Shown: piece after piece, positions 28,572 through 37,881 of the stretch
How positions within the stretch are numbered: position 1 is the first letter of the stretch
Layout: every line of letters starts with the position of its first letter
DNA from: a virus
Strand: one strand, 5' to 3'
DNA: 61,170 bases
Virus record (IMG/VR): IMGVR_UViG_3300025131_008672
Location: 1-61,170 of that record
Translations under genes and position numbers: made by a program
Notes under the pieces: generated by a model
What the model was told of the DNA's origin: nothing
Databases searched by the model: none
The model's input: only the letters and a program-made list of their open reading frames with translations

Positions 28572-31500
28572 TAGACTCCCACCCCTGGAACTCCAGCGGG
28601 GGCGCCTGGGCCCTCTGCGGGCGGGTCGTCAAATCCGCCCGGACCAGGACCCGAGGACACCGAGGCCACAATATCGCCATCTCGCAACGCATCAATAAGT
28701 CCCTTCGGCTCGTCTCCTGATGTAATTGAACCAGCTAACTGGAATATCTTGACAGCGCGAGGATCTTCTCCACCGTAGTAATACCACAACTTTATACGTG
28801 CGCGCGGGCGACTAAGTACTCCCTCCGTTTGGCGTCTGCGCGTGAAAAACACCTCATACACACCTTCTTCTTCCCCAAAAATAGATTTAGCACGTGACGT
28901 AACAAAATTACGCCCATCTTCGGGCACCGTATAGGTCGGGATACTAGCCAAAAATGCTTCATTTAGAGAAACCGGGTCGTTGTCCGGAAGAGCGAAGCGC
29001 AATATATTATTAATGGCCGTTCCACCAATAATTAATCTATCCTCTAACATATAGTCTATAATGTCCTCAAAAGTGGCGGTGCCGGTGGCGGAAGCTTGAC
29101 GAGCATTCGCGGCCGCGTTCTCTTCTTCGGATACAGGGGGGGTGGCTGGATATGAGTGGTTCGCAAAAAGAGTATTATTAGGAAAGGCGATTCTATTATC
29201 TCCATAAGTAATGCCCCCCTGATTTGATACCAGGTCGCGGCTAATCTTGCGATTGAAGTAGGCGACCAGATCTTCCCGCATGGTTATCGTTCCCGATGCT
29301 TCCAAAGTATCGAGGAATCGCGTAATTGAAAGCCTAATTTGACTCTTAATATATTTGAACACAAAGCCCTCTTTGTCCCGCATTATCTCCCCCACCTTAA
29401 ATGCAGAGAGAACAAAAATATTTTTAACGACGACCTCGGCCACATGAGTTTGGAACAACAAGAGATACAGTCCATATTTAATAATATCCCGAACGATCAC
29501 GCGGAGGGGCATCCCTTCTCGATTTCTGCTACACGCGGCCTCCACATATTCTTCACGCATTTGTTGAAAAATTCCTTTAATATCTAATAGGTCGCCAGAT
29601 TGATGCGGAGGACAATCAGGATTCGGGAACAGGCTTAAAGATTGCAGTGTCCCCGCGTCGAATATTCCATTACGAACTACATAATCAAACATCCCATCTA
29701 CCAGAAGGGCATACACAATAGGAAAATGTTTGCTCTCCACCTCGCGCTTCTGGGATGCCGACAAACCAAGAGAAGCTTTGTCTCCAGACCCGGTGGGGCG
29801 TGGGGATGGGTTCCTGCTGGGGTCTGCCTCAAATAAAGCGTACTTAAACTTGTCTACAAATGGTTTCAAATAAACATTCTGTTCATTTAATGTTGGTGTT
29901 TCAAAGGCCTGTTCTGTGGCACTTGAACTAATATATGTAGAAAAAGATTCCTCGGGAATTAGGTCCCCTGACGAATGAAAATTCATAATTAAATTAGGAG
30001 TCTCTGGTAGCTCGCGCGGGTATATCAATTCTAGATAGCTGCGGCTCGTTTCAAGTTCCGAAGGCGAAAAAGATTCTATCGCTTCATTAACATACTGTAC
30101 ATATTGAATTTCAAGTGCGTCGGGGCCCAAAAATGTTAAAGCACAATTATTCTCTTCTTCATAATCTCTTTTGATCATCACATATATGCCGGCGTTCAGA
30201 AGTTCTGGCCCATAGATAGCAAAATATGCTTTAATTGCGTCTAGTAGAACGGGAGTTAGTTTCTTTAAGGGTATTGTATGAGTGGCCTGCGATGCAAAAC
30301 GTAACTCCTTAAAGGCTTGAGGGGATATAGTTTCAAAATTGGGTATTGTAATATTGGGATTGTCCGCATATTCCCCAAAACCATAACTCGATCCTTGGCC
30401 AACACTAATCATCAACACGCGATATATCAGTGATGCTATAAATTGTTCTGTTCGGGTACAACTGGCTGGGCCGACTGGGATACCCGTAATGGGGTCGACT
30501 TGGCCGACGCCGCTAACTTCGGCTCCTGAAACCATCGAAGGAGGCCGAACACCAAAACTATATGGCGCCAGAAATGGAAAGCTAAAATTCAAATGAATGG
30601 GCTGGAACTGTGTTAGGTCGGCTTCCATGGCTTGGAACTCGCCCTCTTCGGGGGGAGGGTCCCCCACGCTGGAGCCAAAATGTAAGGGAATCGCAACACG
30701 CCCGTTGGCATAGGTCGTCTCGCCTATATTAATATAATTGATAAACTCTCTCAAATAGTTTACATTAAATCGATAGGAAGCAAAAGGTGTTAAGCCCCCG
30801 CCGCCGGGGCCTCCAGCTACAATATCTTCGGGCTTCATGCTTTCCAGTTGATCCCGGACACCTTCAATACTATCTAAAAATTCCGGATCTGATAAAACAC
30901 CAGCAATGACGTTAGTAATATTTGCTGCAAATTCGGCAGCCGACGCAACATCAAATCCAGCAATGGTGGATAAATCTATCTCACACTGTTCAAGATCCAG
31001 GGAAGCGATCGTGTCGAGAACCTTTACAATATTCTCCAAAAATCTAGGATCCAATTCGCCAAGACTACTTGTGTCAACTTCGGCATCGACTAAATTAGAA
31101 AAAATATTGGAGCCGCCGGTACCAGTCACCATACGTGGCTCCAATAATATATTTTTAACGGAGCCCACAGATTCGTTAAACTGTGTTGCAACAGTGTGAG
31201 TCAACGTCGAAAAGACTTCCGGAATTGCCACCGTGATAGTGGGGTCATTAAGAAAATTATCGCGGTCCGGACAATCCAGATTAATCTCAGGCATTTGAAG
31301 CTGGAGTCCATTCTCGAAAATATCAACCAACTCTATCATATCTCCTGTAAGAGGATCTCGGGGCGCCAAACATATATCTATGCGTTCTTTGTTTAGCACA
31401 TATACCTCATTGGCAATTTCATTACAGAGTTCGGTAACGTCCACATATTGAGATACTTGTGCTATGAATGCCGTCATGGACGACCAACTTACAAGCTCAT

Positions 31501-33430
31501 GACGAATGTAAGGGTGAGGATATTCTTCATTAAACTCAATCATTTTATCCATCAAAGGACCAGACATATTAGAGCGCTCGCTAGCCTGAAACAAGATACA
31601 TATCTCGGTTGATGTAAGAATTCCAGAAAGGGCCCTTAAATAAATGGACAACTCTTCAGGAGTGATTGCTCGGGTGTTCGCAATCTGATCCAGGGGGGAA
31701 CCTGGCCCCCCAAGCAGCCCGGGGTTGATGGGGTTTATCATCGCCACAATATCTTGCGCGCCTTCATCTTGGGCACGTGGATTTGTAAATGGACACTCAA
31801 ACTTCAGAATCTCGGCCAACTTTTTAATTATTTCTATAGCAGCTTGCTGGAGTGTGTCGACAACGATTTGTAAAATTTCTTTCCAGATCTCTGGACCAAT
31901 CGAAAAAAGTTGAAACTGATCTGGATCAATCTTGGGCTTAGAAATCGAAGTGCGGGGGAGTGTTGGGGGGTAATAGAGCGACGATTTAATTTCAGATAAG
32001 GATTTCTGGACTGCTTGTGTTACTCGGCTGATGGAGATATTAAGCCCCATCATTAAACACATCACAGCTTCTTTAGCGAGTTCTTCAATCCCCAGTTCTC
32101 TAAACAATCGGTCAATTACAGGATTTTTTTCAACAAACGCAAAGGGGCCGTTCTGTAAGATATTGTCTAGCTTCTTGGAAATATCCACGGCGGCATCCAA
32201 AGCCTTCTCCACATTTGCCGCTTGCACGGCAGCAAAAACCTCCGGATTGTCCGCCACCCTTATCTTAAGAGACCGTAGTTCAGCTGAGTTAAAAGCAGTT
32301 TTAAATCCTTTTTCGAGTGCCTCGGTGTTGGTTATATCGATAAGCTCAAATTCTTTGGCCGCCTCCATAAAAAGATTTTCTGCTTCTTTGAAGAGGTTGG
32401 GGGGAGGAGTGTCGAAGATGCTACCCATCTGCCCCAAAGAACCAGTCACTTCGGGGTGAGTCAAAAATTCCATAAATGAAAAACCACTATTAGAACCCAT
32501 CCCCAATGGGCCGCTGGTATTCACAGCTTCAAGCATCAGCTCATAATTTTTGAGAACAGCAAGCGTGAGGGGATCGCGTAGTTTGTTGTTATATTTCATT
32601 TGAGAAATATAACCTATAGTCATTGGTCGCGATCCGAGAGAGTCTTCAACAAGAAGATAATCCATGCGCACAATTGCAAGACGATCGGGGGCGCCCTCTC
32701 GGGATTGCGTCCCAAACGAAATAGTGATGGTGTCGGCCTCACTAAAAGCATAGGAAGGTTTTCCCACATTTAGTTGCCTGGACAACATAGTTATAGCCTT
32801 ATTGAGAACGGCGTTTGTGCTTAATTGCAAAATATTAAAATCTACATTAATATTAAGTTGACCCTCAAAGCCCTGCATTTGTTGATTATAGGTCTTGAGG
32901 CCGTCGTTCAAAGATTTATTTGTTTTCCCCAAATGCGCTACATCAAATGTACTTGCTGACGACATTCCGGTATTGCCTTGTTGGGTATTAAAAAATGTTA
33001 ATGTTTCTTCATATGAAGGCATTTTTTCGGCAGCTATTAGCTGCTGCCGTTTTTTCTGTACCGGGTATAAAACAGTACAAATCATAAGCCATTTAGCGGG
33101 GTAGGCGCCCATACTGCCCACTCCCTCTACGTTCGTACGCTTCGTTAGATCTTCGATGAGCTCTTCAGCAACAGTGATATCTGCATTAGTCATTAATGCA
33201 AAAGCTGTTTCATCATACAAGTAAGCATAAAATTCAGGGAAAAAATACGTTACAAACCGGCGTACAGCACGTTTTTTAATATACTGCATGTCGGCCGACG
33301 TAAAATCACCTGGTTCCGTATTGTCCGGATCGTCAAGCTTATTTTTTTTAATACGTAATTTTACTCGGTACAGCTCTGATTTGGCTTCATAAAAAGGAAT
33401 ATTAAATATTTCGCCCTTGTATCGTTTCAT
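28571..33430 (-). CDS. Large baseplate/tail structural protein (1619 aa)
   Basis: One frame of 1619 residues starting behind AGGAAA. The N-terminal ~120 residues are basic and helical. Residues ~330-560 are Ala/Glu/Lys-rich amphipathic helices. The rest is mixed, with two Gly/Pro-rich linkers, and the C-terminus is a Gly/Pro/Ala tail (EGPGAPAGVPGVGV). No catalytic motif is visible. It sits between the hub-type proteins upstream and gp25/gp6 downstream, so I infer a baseplate hub or wedge scaffold. A tape-measure role is unlikely because helices are not continuous and it is not beside tube or sheath genes. Confidence 0.65.
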   Translation of the reverse strand: MKRYKGEIFNIPFYEAKSELYRVKLRIKKNKLDDPDNTEPGDFTSADMQYIKKRAVRRFVTYFFPEFYAYLYDETAFALMTNADITVAEELIEDLTKRTNVEGVGSMGAYPAKWLMICTVLYPVQKKRQQLIAAEKMPSYEETLTFFNTQQGNTGMSSASTFDVAHLGKTNKSLNDGLKTYNQQMQGFEGQLNINVDFNILQLSTNAVLNKAITMLSRQLNVGKPSYAFSEADTITISFGTQSREGAPDRLAIVRMDYLLVEDSLGSRPMTIGYISQMKYNNKLRDPLTLAVLKNYELMLEAVNTSGPLGMGSNSGFSFMEFLTHPEVTGSLGQMGSIFDTPPPNLFKEAENLFMEAAKEFELIDITNTEALEKGFKTAFNSAELRSLKIRVADNPEVFAAVQAANVEKALDAAVDISKKLDNILQNGPFAFVEKNPVIDRLFRELGIEELAKEAVMCLMMGLNISISRVTQAVQKSLSEIKSSLYYPPTLPRTSISKPKIDPDQFQLFSIGPEIWKEILQIVVDTLQQAAIEIIKKLAEILKFECPFTNPRAQDEGAQDIVAMINPINPGLLGGPGSPLDQIANTRAITPEELSIYLRALSGILTSTEICILFQASERSNMSGPLMDKMIEFNEEYPHPYIRHELVSWSSMTAFIAQVSQYVDVTELCNEIANEVYVLNKERIDICLAPRDPLTGDMIELVDIFENGLQLQMPEINLDCPDRDNFLNDPTITVAIPEVFSTLTHTVATQFNESVGSVKNILLEPRMVTGTGGSNIFSNLVDAEVDTSSLGELDPRFLENIVKVLDTIASLDLEQCEIDLSTIAGFDVASAAEFAANITNVIAGVLSDPEFLDSIEGVRDQLESMKPEDIVAGGPGGGGLTPFASYRFNVNYLREFINYINIGETTYANGRVAIPLHFGSSVGDPPPEEGEFQAMEADLTQFQPIHLNFSFPFLAPYSFGVRPPSMVSGAEVSGVGQVDPITGIPVGPASCTRTEQFIASLIYRVLMISVGQGSSYGFGEYADNPNITIPNFETISPQAFKELRFASQATHTIPLKKLTPVLLDAIKAYFAIYGPELLNAGIYVMIKRDYEEENNCALTFLGPDALEIQYVQYVNEAIESFSPSELETSRSYLELIYPRELPETPNLIMNFHSSGDLIPEESFSTYISSSATEQAFETPTLNEQNVYLKPFVDKFKYALFEADPSRNPSPRPTGSGDKASLGLSASQKREVESKHFPIVYALLVDGMFDYVVRNGIFDAGTLQSLSLFPNPDCPPHQSGDLLDIKGIFQQMREEYVEAACSRNREGMPLRVIVRDIIKYGLYLLLFQTHVAEVVVKNIFVLSAFKVGEIMRDKEGFVFKYIKSQIRLSITRFLDTLEASGTITMREDLVAYFNRKISRDLVSNQGGITYGDNRIAFPNNTLFANHSYPATPPVSEEENAAANARQASATGTATFEDIIDYMLEDRLIIGGTAINNILRFALPDNDPVSLNEAFLASIPTYTVPEDGRNFVTSRAKSIFGEEEGVYEVFFTRRRQTEGVLSRPRARIKLWYYYGGEDPRAVKIFQLAGSITSGDEPKGLIDALRDGDIVASVSSGPGPGGFDDPPAEGPGAPAGVPGVGV

Positions 33431-33466
33431 AATGTTTCCTAGTTTACCCTCTTAAACAACCTTATC

Positions 33467-34465
33467 TTAATTGGTGTGGTTGTACTTACTTAAAATAAAT
33501 AAACTTTGTCCCCCGCCCCCGATGTCGACCGTTTCGGCCCCCCCCGGTGCTTCTAGATAATTTTGCTGAACTCCTACTAAAGATGTACCGTGAGTTTCCA
33601 GTTGGACTTCAACATTAGTAATCTTATTAATCAATACTTCTACTCCCTTTGGCACCAATTCATCCAAGCTGGGTGAAGTAGGAATTCCAAAAAAGGGAGA
33701 ATAGTGTTTATGAGTTAAAAGTGTTTGAGTGAGTTCTCTATCATATGTAACAAAATTTTTAAACAGCCCGCGGAGGGTATGGATAGACGCCACGATTTCT
33801 TTTAGGCACTCATTAAGATTGTTTCCTTTAACAAGTGGTTGTAGGGCGCCCGGTCGGTCATCGTTCATGGCTATCAGATTAATCCCGAATAACGACTTAT
33901 CCAGATCAGTGAGGTCCCCTCCTTGAGAATTCTTACGATCTGTTTTCGTAACAAGTTTAATGTTCTCTCTTGCGATAAAACGTAAAGTATCAGCTTTCAT
34001 GGCCACCGTACTTCGCGGGCTTTTCAAAGTTGTGTTTCCGACGGTGCCTGCAGCAAGTCCAAAATGATAATCGGGATTAGATCTTTGAGAAAGATATATC
34101 CGGGCTGCGTCTAATTTAAAATTCGGATCCACCAAATTAAGTTTGCCGGCGCCATCTTGTTTAGCTGCCAGGTTGCCCAAACGGCCCGCTACAATATCGA
34201 TCGCCGCGCAATGACTATTGCGCTGACCTCCAAAGCCAGATAAAATATTATTAGGGCGGTCAAGGCCCAATACTATGAAAGAGTTCCCTTTGCTTCTTAC
34301 GTCCTCTACGTTTGTAGTAATATAATCGGGCACATCGAAATCTGAGCGCGAGCCATCGCCGAATCCAAAAAAGTGTGCCTTGCCTACCGCATCGAGCCCA
34401 TCATAAAAAGCACGAGTGGTGGGTGGCAGTTTGCTAAGATTAATTGCGCGTGTAGTTTTTCCCAT
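33467..34465 (-). CDS. Virion structural protein, probably baseplate hub-associated
   Basis: 332 residues, starting behind a long purine-rich ribosome site (AGAAGGAG, 15 bases upstream). Recognisable stretches include FIVLGLDRPNNILSGFGG and a beta-rich central part with AMKADTLRFIARENIKLVT, which resembles the repeated strands of gp5/VgrG-type needle proteins. It lies immediately downstream of the peptidase-bearing hub protein. The two may together replace T4 gp5, with one supplying the OB/peptidase part and the other the needle-like part. That division is inference. Confidence 0.6.
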   Translation of the reverse strand: MGKTTRAINLSKLPPTTRAFYDGLDAVGKAHFFGFGDGSRSDFDVPDYITTNVEDVRSKGNSFIVLGLDRPNNILSGFGGQRNSHCAAIDIVAGRLGNLAAKQDGAGKLNLVDPNFKLDAARIYLSQRSNPDYHFGLAAGTVGNTTLKSPRSTVAMKADTLRFIARENIKLVTKTDRKNSQGGDLTDLDKSLFGINLIAMNDDRPGALQPLVKGNNLNECLKEIVASIHTLRGLFKNFVTYDRELTQTLLTHKHYSPFFGIPTSPSLDELVPKGVEVLINKITNVEVQLETHGTSLVGVQQNYLEAPGGAETVDIGGGGQSLFILSKYNHTN

Positions 34466-34492
34466 TTGTTATTTCCTAAACTCCTTCTAGGT

Positions 34493-36157
34493 CTATGTCC
34501 AGGCCATCTCGCGGTCGTACCGGGCCCTGGCCTTGTCGGTGGAACGGAAAGTGTCTCCCGGGCTGACACCCGTGGCTGCGAAAACATGATCTCTGTGGTG
34601 GTTTCTAATCTCCTTGTTAAGGTACGGCGCCTTGAGGGTGGTCTTGGGGGGGCCCGTTTTGCCGGGATTTGTCGGGCCAACGCCCCAGTGCCAGAACTCG
34701 CGGAACAGCCGGCGCATCCCCGCATCATATAAACCCTGATAAATTGGGCCATGGGCTAAAACATCGGCTTTTATTTGGCCTTGGTTTAAATCGACGGCCT
34801 GTCCTTCTGTATGAAAACCATTACACGGGTGAGCTACGGAGGATTCACCTGGGAACAGGGCTCGGCCATGATAGTCCTTCTTCGTACTGTAGGTACCTTC
34901 CCCTTTGAGTGCCTTCTCCTTACCTGTGCCCCACGTCGCAGGGTCGTATCGCCAATGCTTGGATTTTTTTTTCCTCCCCCATTTGCAGCCCGGGCCGGGG
35001 CAACTGTACAGTTGCCTCCCCCTCGAATCGAACTTGCCGGGGCGGATCACTTTAGTTGCTGGGCCCGGGACCCCTTTTACTAAATAAGCTTTTCGTTGGC
35101 CCGCAAACGTTCGGCCACTATCGCCGAAGGGCTTAAATTTAAAATTAGCATATTGACCGCCATTCTTGCGTATATTTTTAGCAGCTTGGCGCAGTCGATT
35201 AATCAGATCCTGATGTACATTTCTCATTGCGGGAAGATACTCATCGCCGGGGAACTTTGCAACCTTTACGGAGCCCTTCTGGCTCAGGAGGCCCCATTTT
35301 TTGCCGATATGATGTTCTTTATCGCGAGTCAAACATTCTGCTTCCGTGACTGGTACAAGTCGGCCCTTATAATCCCGGACTTCCTGTTCCGGGTCATAAT
35401 TGTTGGGATCATAAGTTATAAGAGTCTCACCACCCACCGGCATCCCGGCGGAATTCCCAGATGGGCTACCATAATTTCCGCTTCCTGCGGCAAGTCCGCC
35501 GCCGCCGGACCCTCCCCCCACCCGTTTAGAAAAGGGCTCATCCTGAATTTGAATTCCTTCTTTGAGGATTCGAGTAATACGAGGGTTATACAGATTTTCA
35601 GCATTTTCATAAGTTACAACCACGAGAGTCCCGTTAGCTATGGCACCCATGCCGCCAGGTATGTCGGCCTGAACTTCGGGAAGCGACAGTGTAACGGGAT
35701 CCTTGATGTTTCCAAAGCCGGGGACTGGGCGAGGGTCAAGCTCAGGGATGAACACCTTATATATGTATCTTAAGCTCATTTCTTTCTGCGTCATGCTCAC
35801 GAAGTCCCCGGCGGCTTCGGTCGCGGCTTCTTGGGCGCCCTCTTGCTCATGGGCCGCACCGGCCGCGCGGTAGCGGTTGAGGTGATCATTCGCTGTAAGA
35901 TTATCCGTATATTGCTCCATGCGGGCGCCGATGTTTGTGGGACCAGGGGCGGTGCTGTCATAAGAGGCTACCACAATTCCATTATAACTATTGCGATGGC
36001 CGAGAGCATTAGGAGCATAGGCATCTTGAGTTGTGCGGCGAAGGGAGCGGAGATTAGTAGTACGTCGCGGATCGCCTGTCGTACCTCGATCACTGGAGTC
36101 ACCTACGTTGTTTAGGGTTCCCTGGTTTAAGTTTGCTAGTGTTAACGGATTAGCCAC
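34493..36157 (-). CDS. Baseplate hub/lytic protein with M15 (VanY-like) peptidase domain
   Basis: 554 residues from a GTG start at 36157 behind GAGGAGGATACG. Residues ~125-215 look like a gp5-type OB-fold (TQKEMSLRYIYKVFIPEL, GTLVVVTYENAENLYNPR). Residues ~215-245 are a Gly/Ser linker. The C-terminal third is an M15/VanY-type zinc peptidase: GFHTEGQAVDL gives H449 and D456, and REFWHW gives E487 and H490, matching the S-x-H-x2-G-x-A-x-D and E-x-x-H pattern. It should cleave peptidoglycan cross-links during tail penetration, the job done by the lysozyme domain of T4 gp5. A middle basic Cys-containing stretch (CPGPGCKWGRKKK) is unexplained. Confidence 0.83.
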   Translation of the reverse strand: MANPLTLANLNQGTLNNVGDSSDRGTTGDPRRTTNLRSLRRTTQDAYAPNALGHRNSYNGIVVASYDSTAPGPTNIGARMEQYTDNLTANDHLNRYRAAGAAHEQEGAQEAATEAAGDFVSMTQKEMSLRYIYKVFIPELDPRPVPGFGNIKDPVTLSLPEVQADIPGGMGAIANGTLVVVTYENAENLYNPRITRILKEGIQIQDEPFSKRVGGGSGGGGLAAGSGNYGSPSGNSAGMPVGGETLITYDPNNYDPEQEVRDYKGRLVPVTEAECLTRDKEHHIGKKWGLLSQKGSVKVAKFPGDEYLPAMRNVHQDLINRLRQAAKNIRKNGGQYANFKFKPFGDSGRTFAGQRKAYLVKGVPGPATKVIRPGKFDSRGRQLYSCPGPGCKWGRKKKSKHWRYDPATWGTGKEKALKGEGTYSTKKDYHGRALFPGESSVAHPCNGFHTEGQAVDLNQGQIKADVLAHGPIYQGLYDAGMRRLFREFWHWGVGPTNPGKTGPPKTTLKAPYLNKEIRNHHRDHVFAATGVSPGDTFRSTDKARARYDREMAWT

Positions 36158-36470
36158 TGTTCGTATCCTCCTCTGATCCTTCGTTTAAAAGATCGAATAA
36201 TTGTTCTTTATCATCAGATGTTAGGCCGAATTGGTGAGATGTTTGTTTTTGAAGGAGAGCCGCTAGCTTAACCAACTGTTCGTTGGATCGTTGTAGATTC
36301 TCTATATACTTCGCGGCGATGGGTCCCAATTCGCGTCGCGAAGAATCTGATAACTTCATATCATTAAGTGCATCCATTAGCAACGACTTTGCCATCGCCC
36401 GGTCCTCGCGGATATTGGTGGTCGTTTCTTCTATATACTCATCTAAATTTAGATTTCGCCGTTTTCCCAT
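36150..36470 (-). CDS. Hypothetical helical protein (106 aa)
   Basis: 106 residues, starting inside the end of the sigma-factor gene with AAGGA in front of the ATG. It is almost entirely helical and charged: MGKRRNLNLDEYIEE, then a heptad-like middle around IAAKYIENLQRSNEQLVKLA and an acidic C-terminus. I recognise no family. Its position, coupled to the late sigma factor and to the hub protein, would suit a small terminase-like, chaperone or transcription accessory protein. None of these can be shown from the sequence. Confidence 0.65.
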   Translation of the reverse strand: MGKRRNLNLDEYIEETTTNIREDRAMAKSLLMDALNDMKLSDSSRRELGPIAAKYIENLQRSNEQLVKLAALLQKQTSHQFGLTSDDKEQLFDLLNEGSEEDTNSG

Positions 36471-37147
36471 TTTTCCTTAAAAGCCCTATATCGTTTTCTC
36501 AATTTATTAAGGTTATTTACAACCTGTTTTGTATTAAGGCCGGTGATCTCCCTCAAGTATAAATAAATAGCTTTTTTATTAAAAATTTCGATTGTATCCG
36601 CCGAGTCCAACAAAATACGAACCGCCATAAGAACCTTTTTCTCATTTTCTTTAAGCATAAAAGCATCCCAAGTATGGATCTCCTTGTCCAAAGAGTTCCA
36701 AAACTCCATCTCTGATCGCTGCTGCAGATAGGTTGCTTCTCGCGAGACCAGGTTTTCATCAAGCTCGTTTAAGATATCCTCCATAAATATCTCTGTTTGG
36801 TTCCTTTTTTGGGTTCTTTTAACCTTATGAATGAACCAATTCTTTGTAACAACCGAAAAATAGGAAAAAGCTTTCGATCCCTTCGAAGGATCATATTTAT
36901 TTAAAATTGTAGTAAGCCACACTTTGCAGTCTGATTTTAAATAATCTATATTAGGAAGAGTTGTAAAACGATACGTATATATAATTTTATCAACCATCTG
37001 GTCAAAAGCCGGCTGAATATATTCAATATATAACTTGGATCTTAGCTCCCTATCGTCAGTGTTTGCGTATTTTACTATTGCATCTTCATGAACTTGTGTA
37101 AAATAATAATTTTTAGTTGACTTCTTGCGCTTCTTCGTCCGCGACAT
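36449..37147 (-). CDS. 55: Late-transcription sigma factor, gp55-like
   Basis: 232 residues. The N-terminus is very basic (SRTKKRKKSTKN). The body shows a sigma-70 region-2-like helix set: KLYIEYIQPAFDQMVDKIIY, then DCKVWLTTILNKYDPSKGSK and AFSYFSVVTKNWFIHKVKR, the -10-reading helix pattern of gp55-type factors. In T4, gp55 directs host polymerase to late promoters together with gp33 and the gp45 clamp. A C-terminal helix-turn-helix-like part (AIYLYLREITGLNTKQVVNN) extends beyond gp55. The ribosome site GAGGAGGAGC lies just before the ATG. It is placed upstream of the virion genes it would control. Confidence 0.8.
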   Translation of the reverse strand: MSRTKKRKKSTKNYYFTQVHEDAIVKYANTDDRELRSKLYIEYIQPAFDQMVDKIIYTYRFTTLPNIDYLKSDCKVWLTTILNKYDPSKGSKAFSYFSVVTKNWFIHKVKRTQKRNQTEIFMEDILNELDENLVSREATYLQQRSEMEFWNSLDKEIHTWDAFMLKENEKKVLMAVRILLDSADTIEIFNKKAIYLYLREITGLNTKQVVNNLNKLRKRYRAFKEKWENGEI

Positions 37148-37439
37148 TAAGCTCCTCCTCTAATTCTGTGTCTAAAGTATATTGAAATATGTCCCGAAAT
37201 TCTTCTACCTCTAAATTTACTTCTCTAATGCGCTGCAAGAGTTCTTGGATAATGGGCTCCCCACGAAAACTATCCATACTATAAAGAGAGCTCACAAAAA
37301 CTCGAAATGCCTTTGTGGTTAAAAAAAGATCTGCTAATGCACCAGATATAAAATAAAATTTCTTGAGTAACTTTAGTGCATACCACAATAAAAAGATATT
37401 AAGAACGAAAGAAAGTACTAATAGACTATAGGTTAACAT
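37113..37439 (-). CDS. Small membrane-anchored protein (108 aa)
   Basis: 108 residues. The first ~25 form one hydrophobic helix (LLVLSFVLNIFLLWYALKLL), followed by a helical charged body and a very acidic C-terminus (DTELEEELNVADEEAQEV). It probably has one transmembrane helix with the rest in the cytoplasm. The start shares the TAATG with the zinc-ribbon gene, and its end overlaps the sigma factor start by 35 bases. No family recognised. The acidic tail is reminiscent of adaptor tails but shows no clamp-binding motif that I can identify. Confidence 0.65.
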   Translation of the reverse strand: MLTYSLLVLSFVLNIFLLWYALKLLKKFYFISGALADLFLTTKAFRVFVSSLYSMDSFRGEPIIQELLQRIREVNLEVEEFRDIFQYTLDTELEEELNVADEEAQEVN

Positions 37440-37687
37440 TATCGCTCCTTATCTAGATCACTACGATGTTGTTTAAGGTCTTCACGCGCGTCTTGGATGA
37501 ACTCTTCCGTAACGGTGCCCACACGCGTCGTCGGTTTAGAACGGCGCGACGTAGTAAAAGTAGTTAACGACTTAACAAGAGTTCCCTCGTTCTCGCAGTG
37601 AGGACATGGCGGTGCTTTTTCTTCAGAGAGATGAAAAAGTACACTGAGGGCGTCGCACGAAGTGCATCGATATTCGTATCGAGGCAC
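37439..37687 (-). CDS. FmdB-like zinc-ribbon protein (82 aa)
   Basis: 82 residues from a GTG start. The N-terminus MPRYEYRCTSCDALS is the FmdB/CxxC regulatory family signature, with zinc ligands C8, C11, C28 and C31. The remainder is a charged helix. Small zinc ribbons of this type occur in bacterial regulatory operons and in many T4-like marine phages. Roles in transcription or translation have been proposed but not shown. It is encoded two genes before the late sigma factor, which makes a transcription link plausible but unproven. Confidence 0.8.
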   Translation of the reverse strand: MPRYEYRCTSCDALSVLFHLSEEKAPPCPHCENEGTLVKSLTTFTTSRRSKPTTRVGTVTEEFIQDAREDLKQHRSDLDKER

Positions 37688-37688
37688 C

Positions 37689-37880
37689 CTACCGTTTCTC
37701 TAGGGCCGTCAATCGCGTATCAATATCATTGAGATGTTTTTCTAATTCCCGCGCCTGCGTGCGTAGTGCGCCGCGTAAGACCTCTTCTACAAGATCACGG
37801 ACCGCGCCGCGGCCCATACTCTGCCCTCCGGGGGCGCTGCTCCCTTTAGTTTTCTTCTGTGTCTTTCGTGTGGTTGCCAT
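37689..37880 (-). CDS. Small basic/coiled-coil protein (63 aa)
   Basis: 63 residues: a Lys/Thr/Ser-rich basic N-terminus (MATTRKTQKKTKGSS) followed by an amphipathic helix ending LNDIDTRLTALEKR, which predicts a short coiled coil. The ATG at 37880 follows a GGAGG ribosome site inside the end of the preceding gene. Function unknown. The layout is that of small nucleic-acid- or virion-associated proteins. Confidence 0.65.
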   Translation of the reverse strand: MATTRKTQKKTKGSSAPGGQSMGRGAVRDLVEEVLRGALRTQARELEKHLNDIDTRLTALEKR

Positions 37881-37881
37881 C

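Noticed and set aside
28571-33430. Tape-measure protein as an explanation of the 1619-residue gene
   Set aside because: Helical content is not continuous, and it is not near tail tube or sheath genes, while gp25 and gp6 lie just downstream.
33454-33483. Possible rho-independent terminator: a 6-bp inverted repeat (ACAACC / GGTTGT) between the 332-residue and 1619-residue genes
   Set aside because: The loop is 16 bases and only three Ts follow the stem, so it does not look like a working terminator. It is more likely chance in an A/T-rich gap.
35096-35773. A 225-residue plus-strand frame over the hub gene
   Set aside because: It lies entirely inside a gene with clear peptidase motifs on the minus strand and shows no motif of its own. 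No plus-strand gene is supported anywhere in the window.
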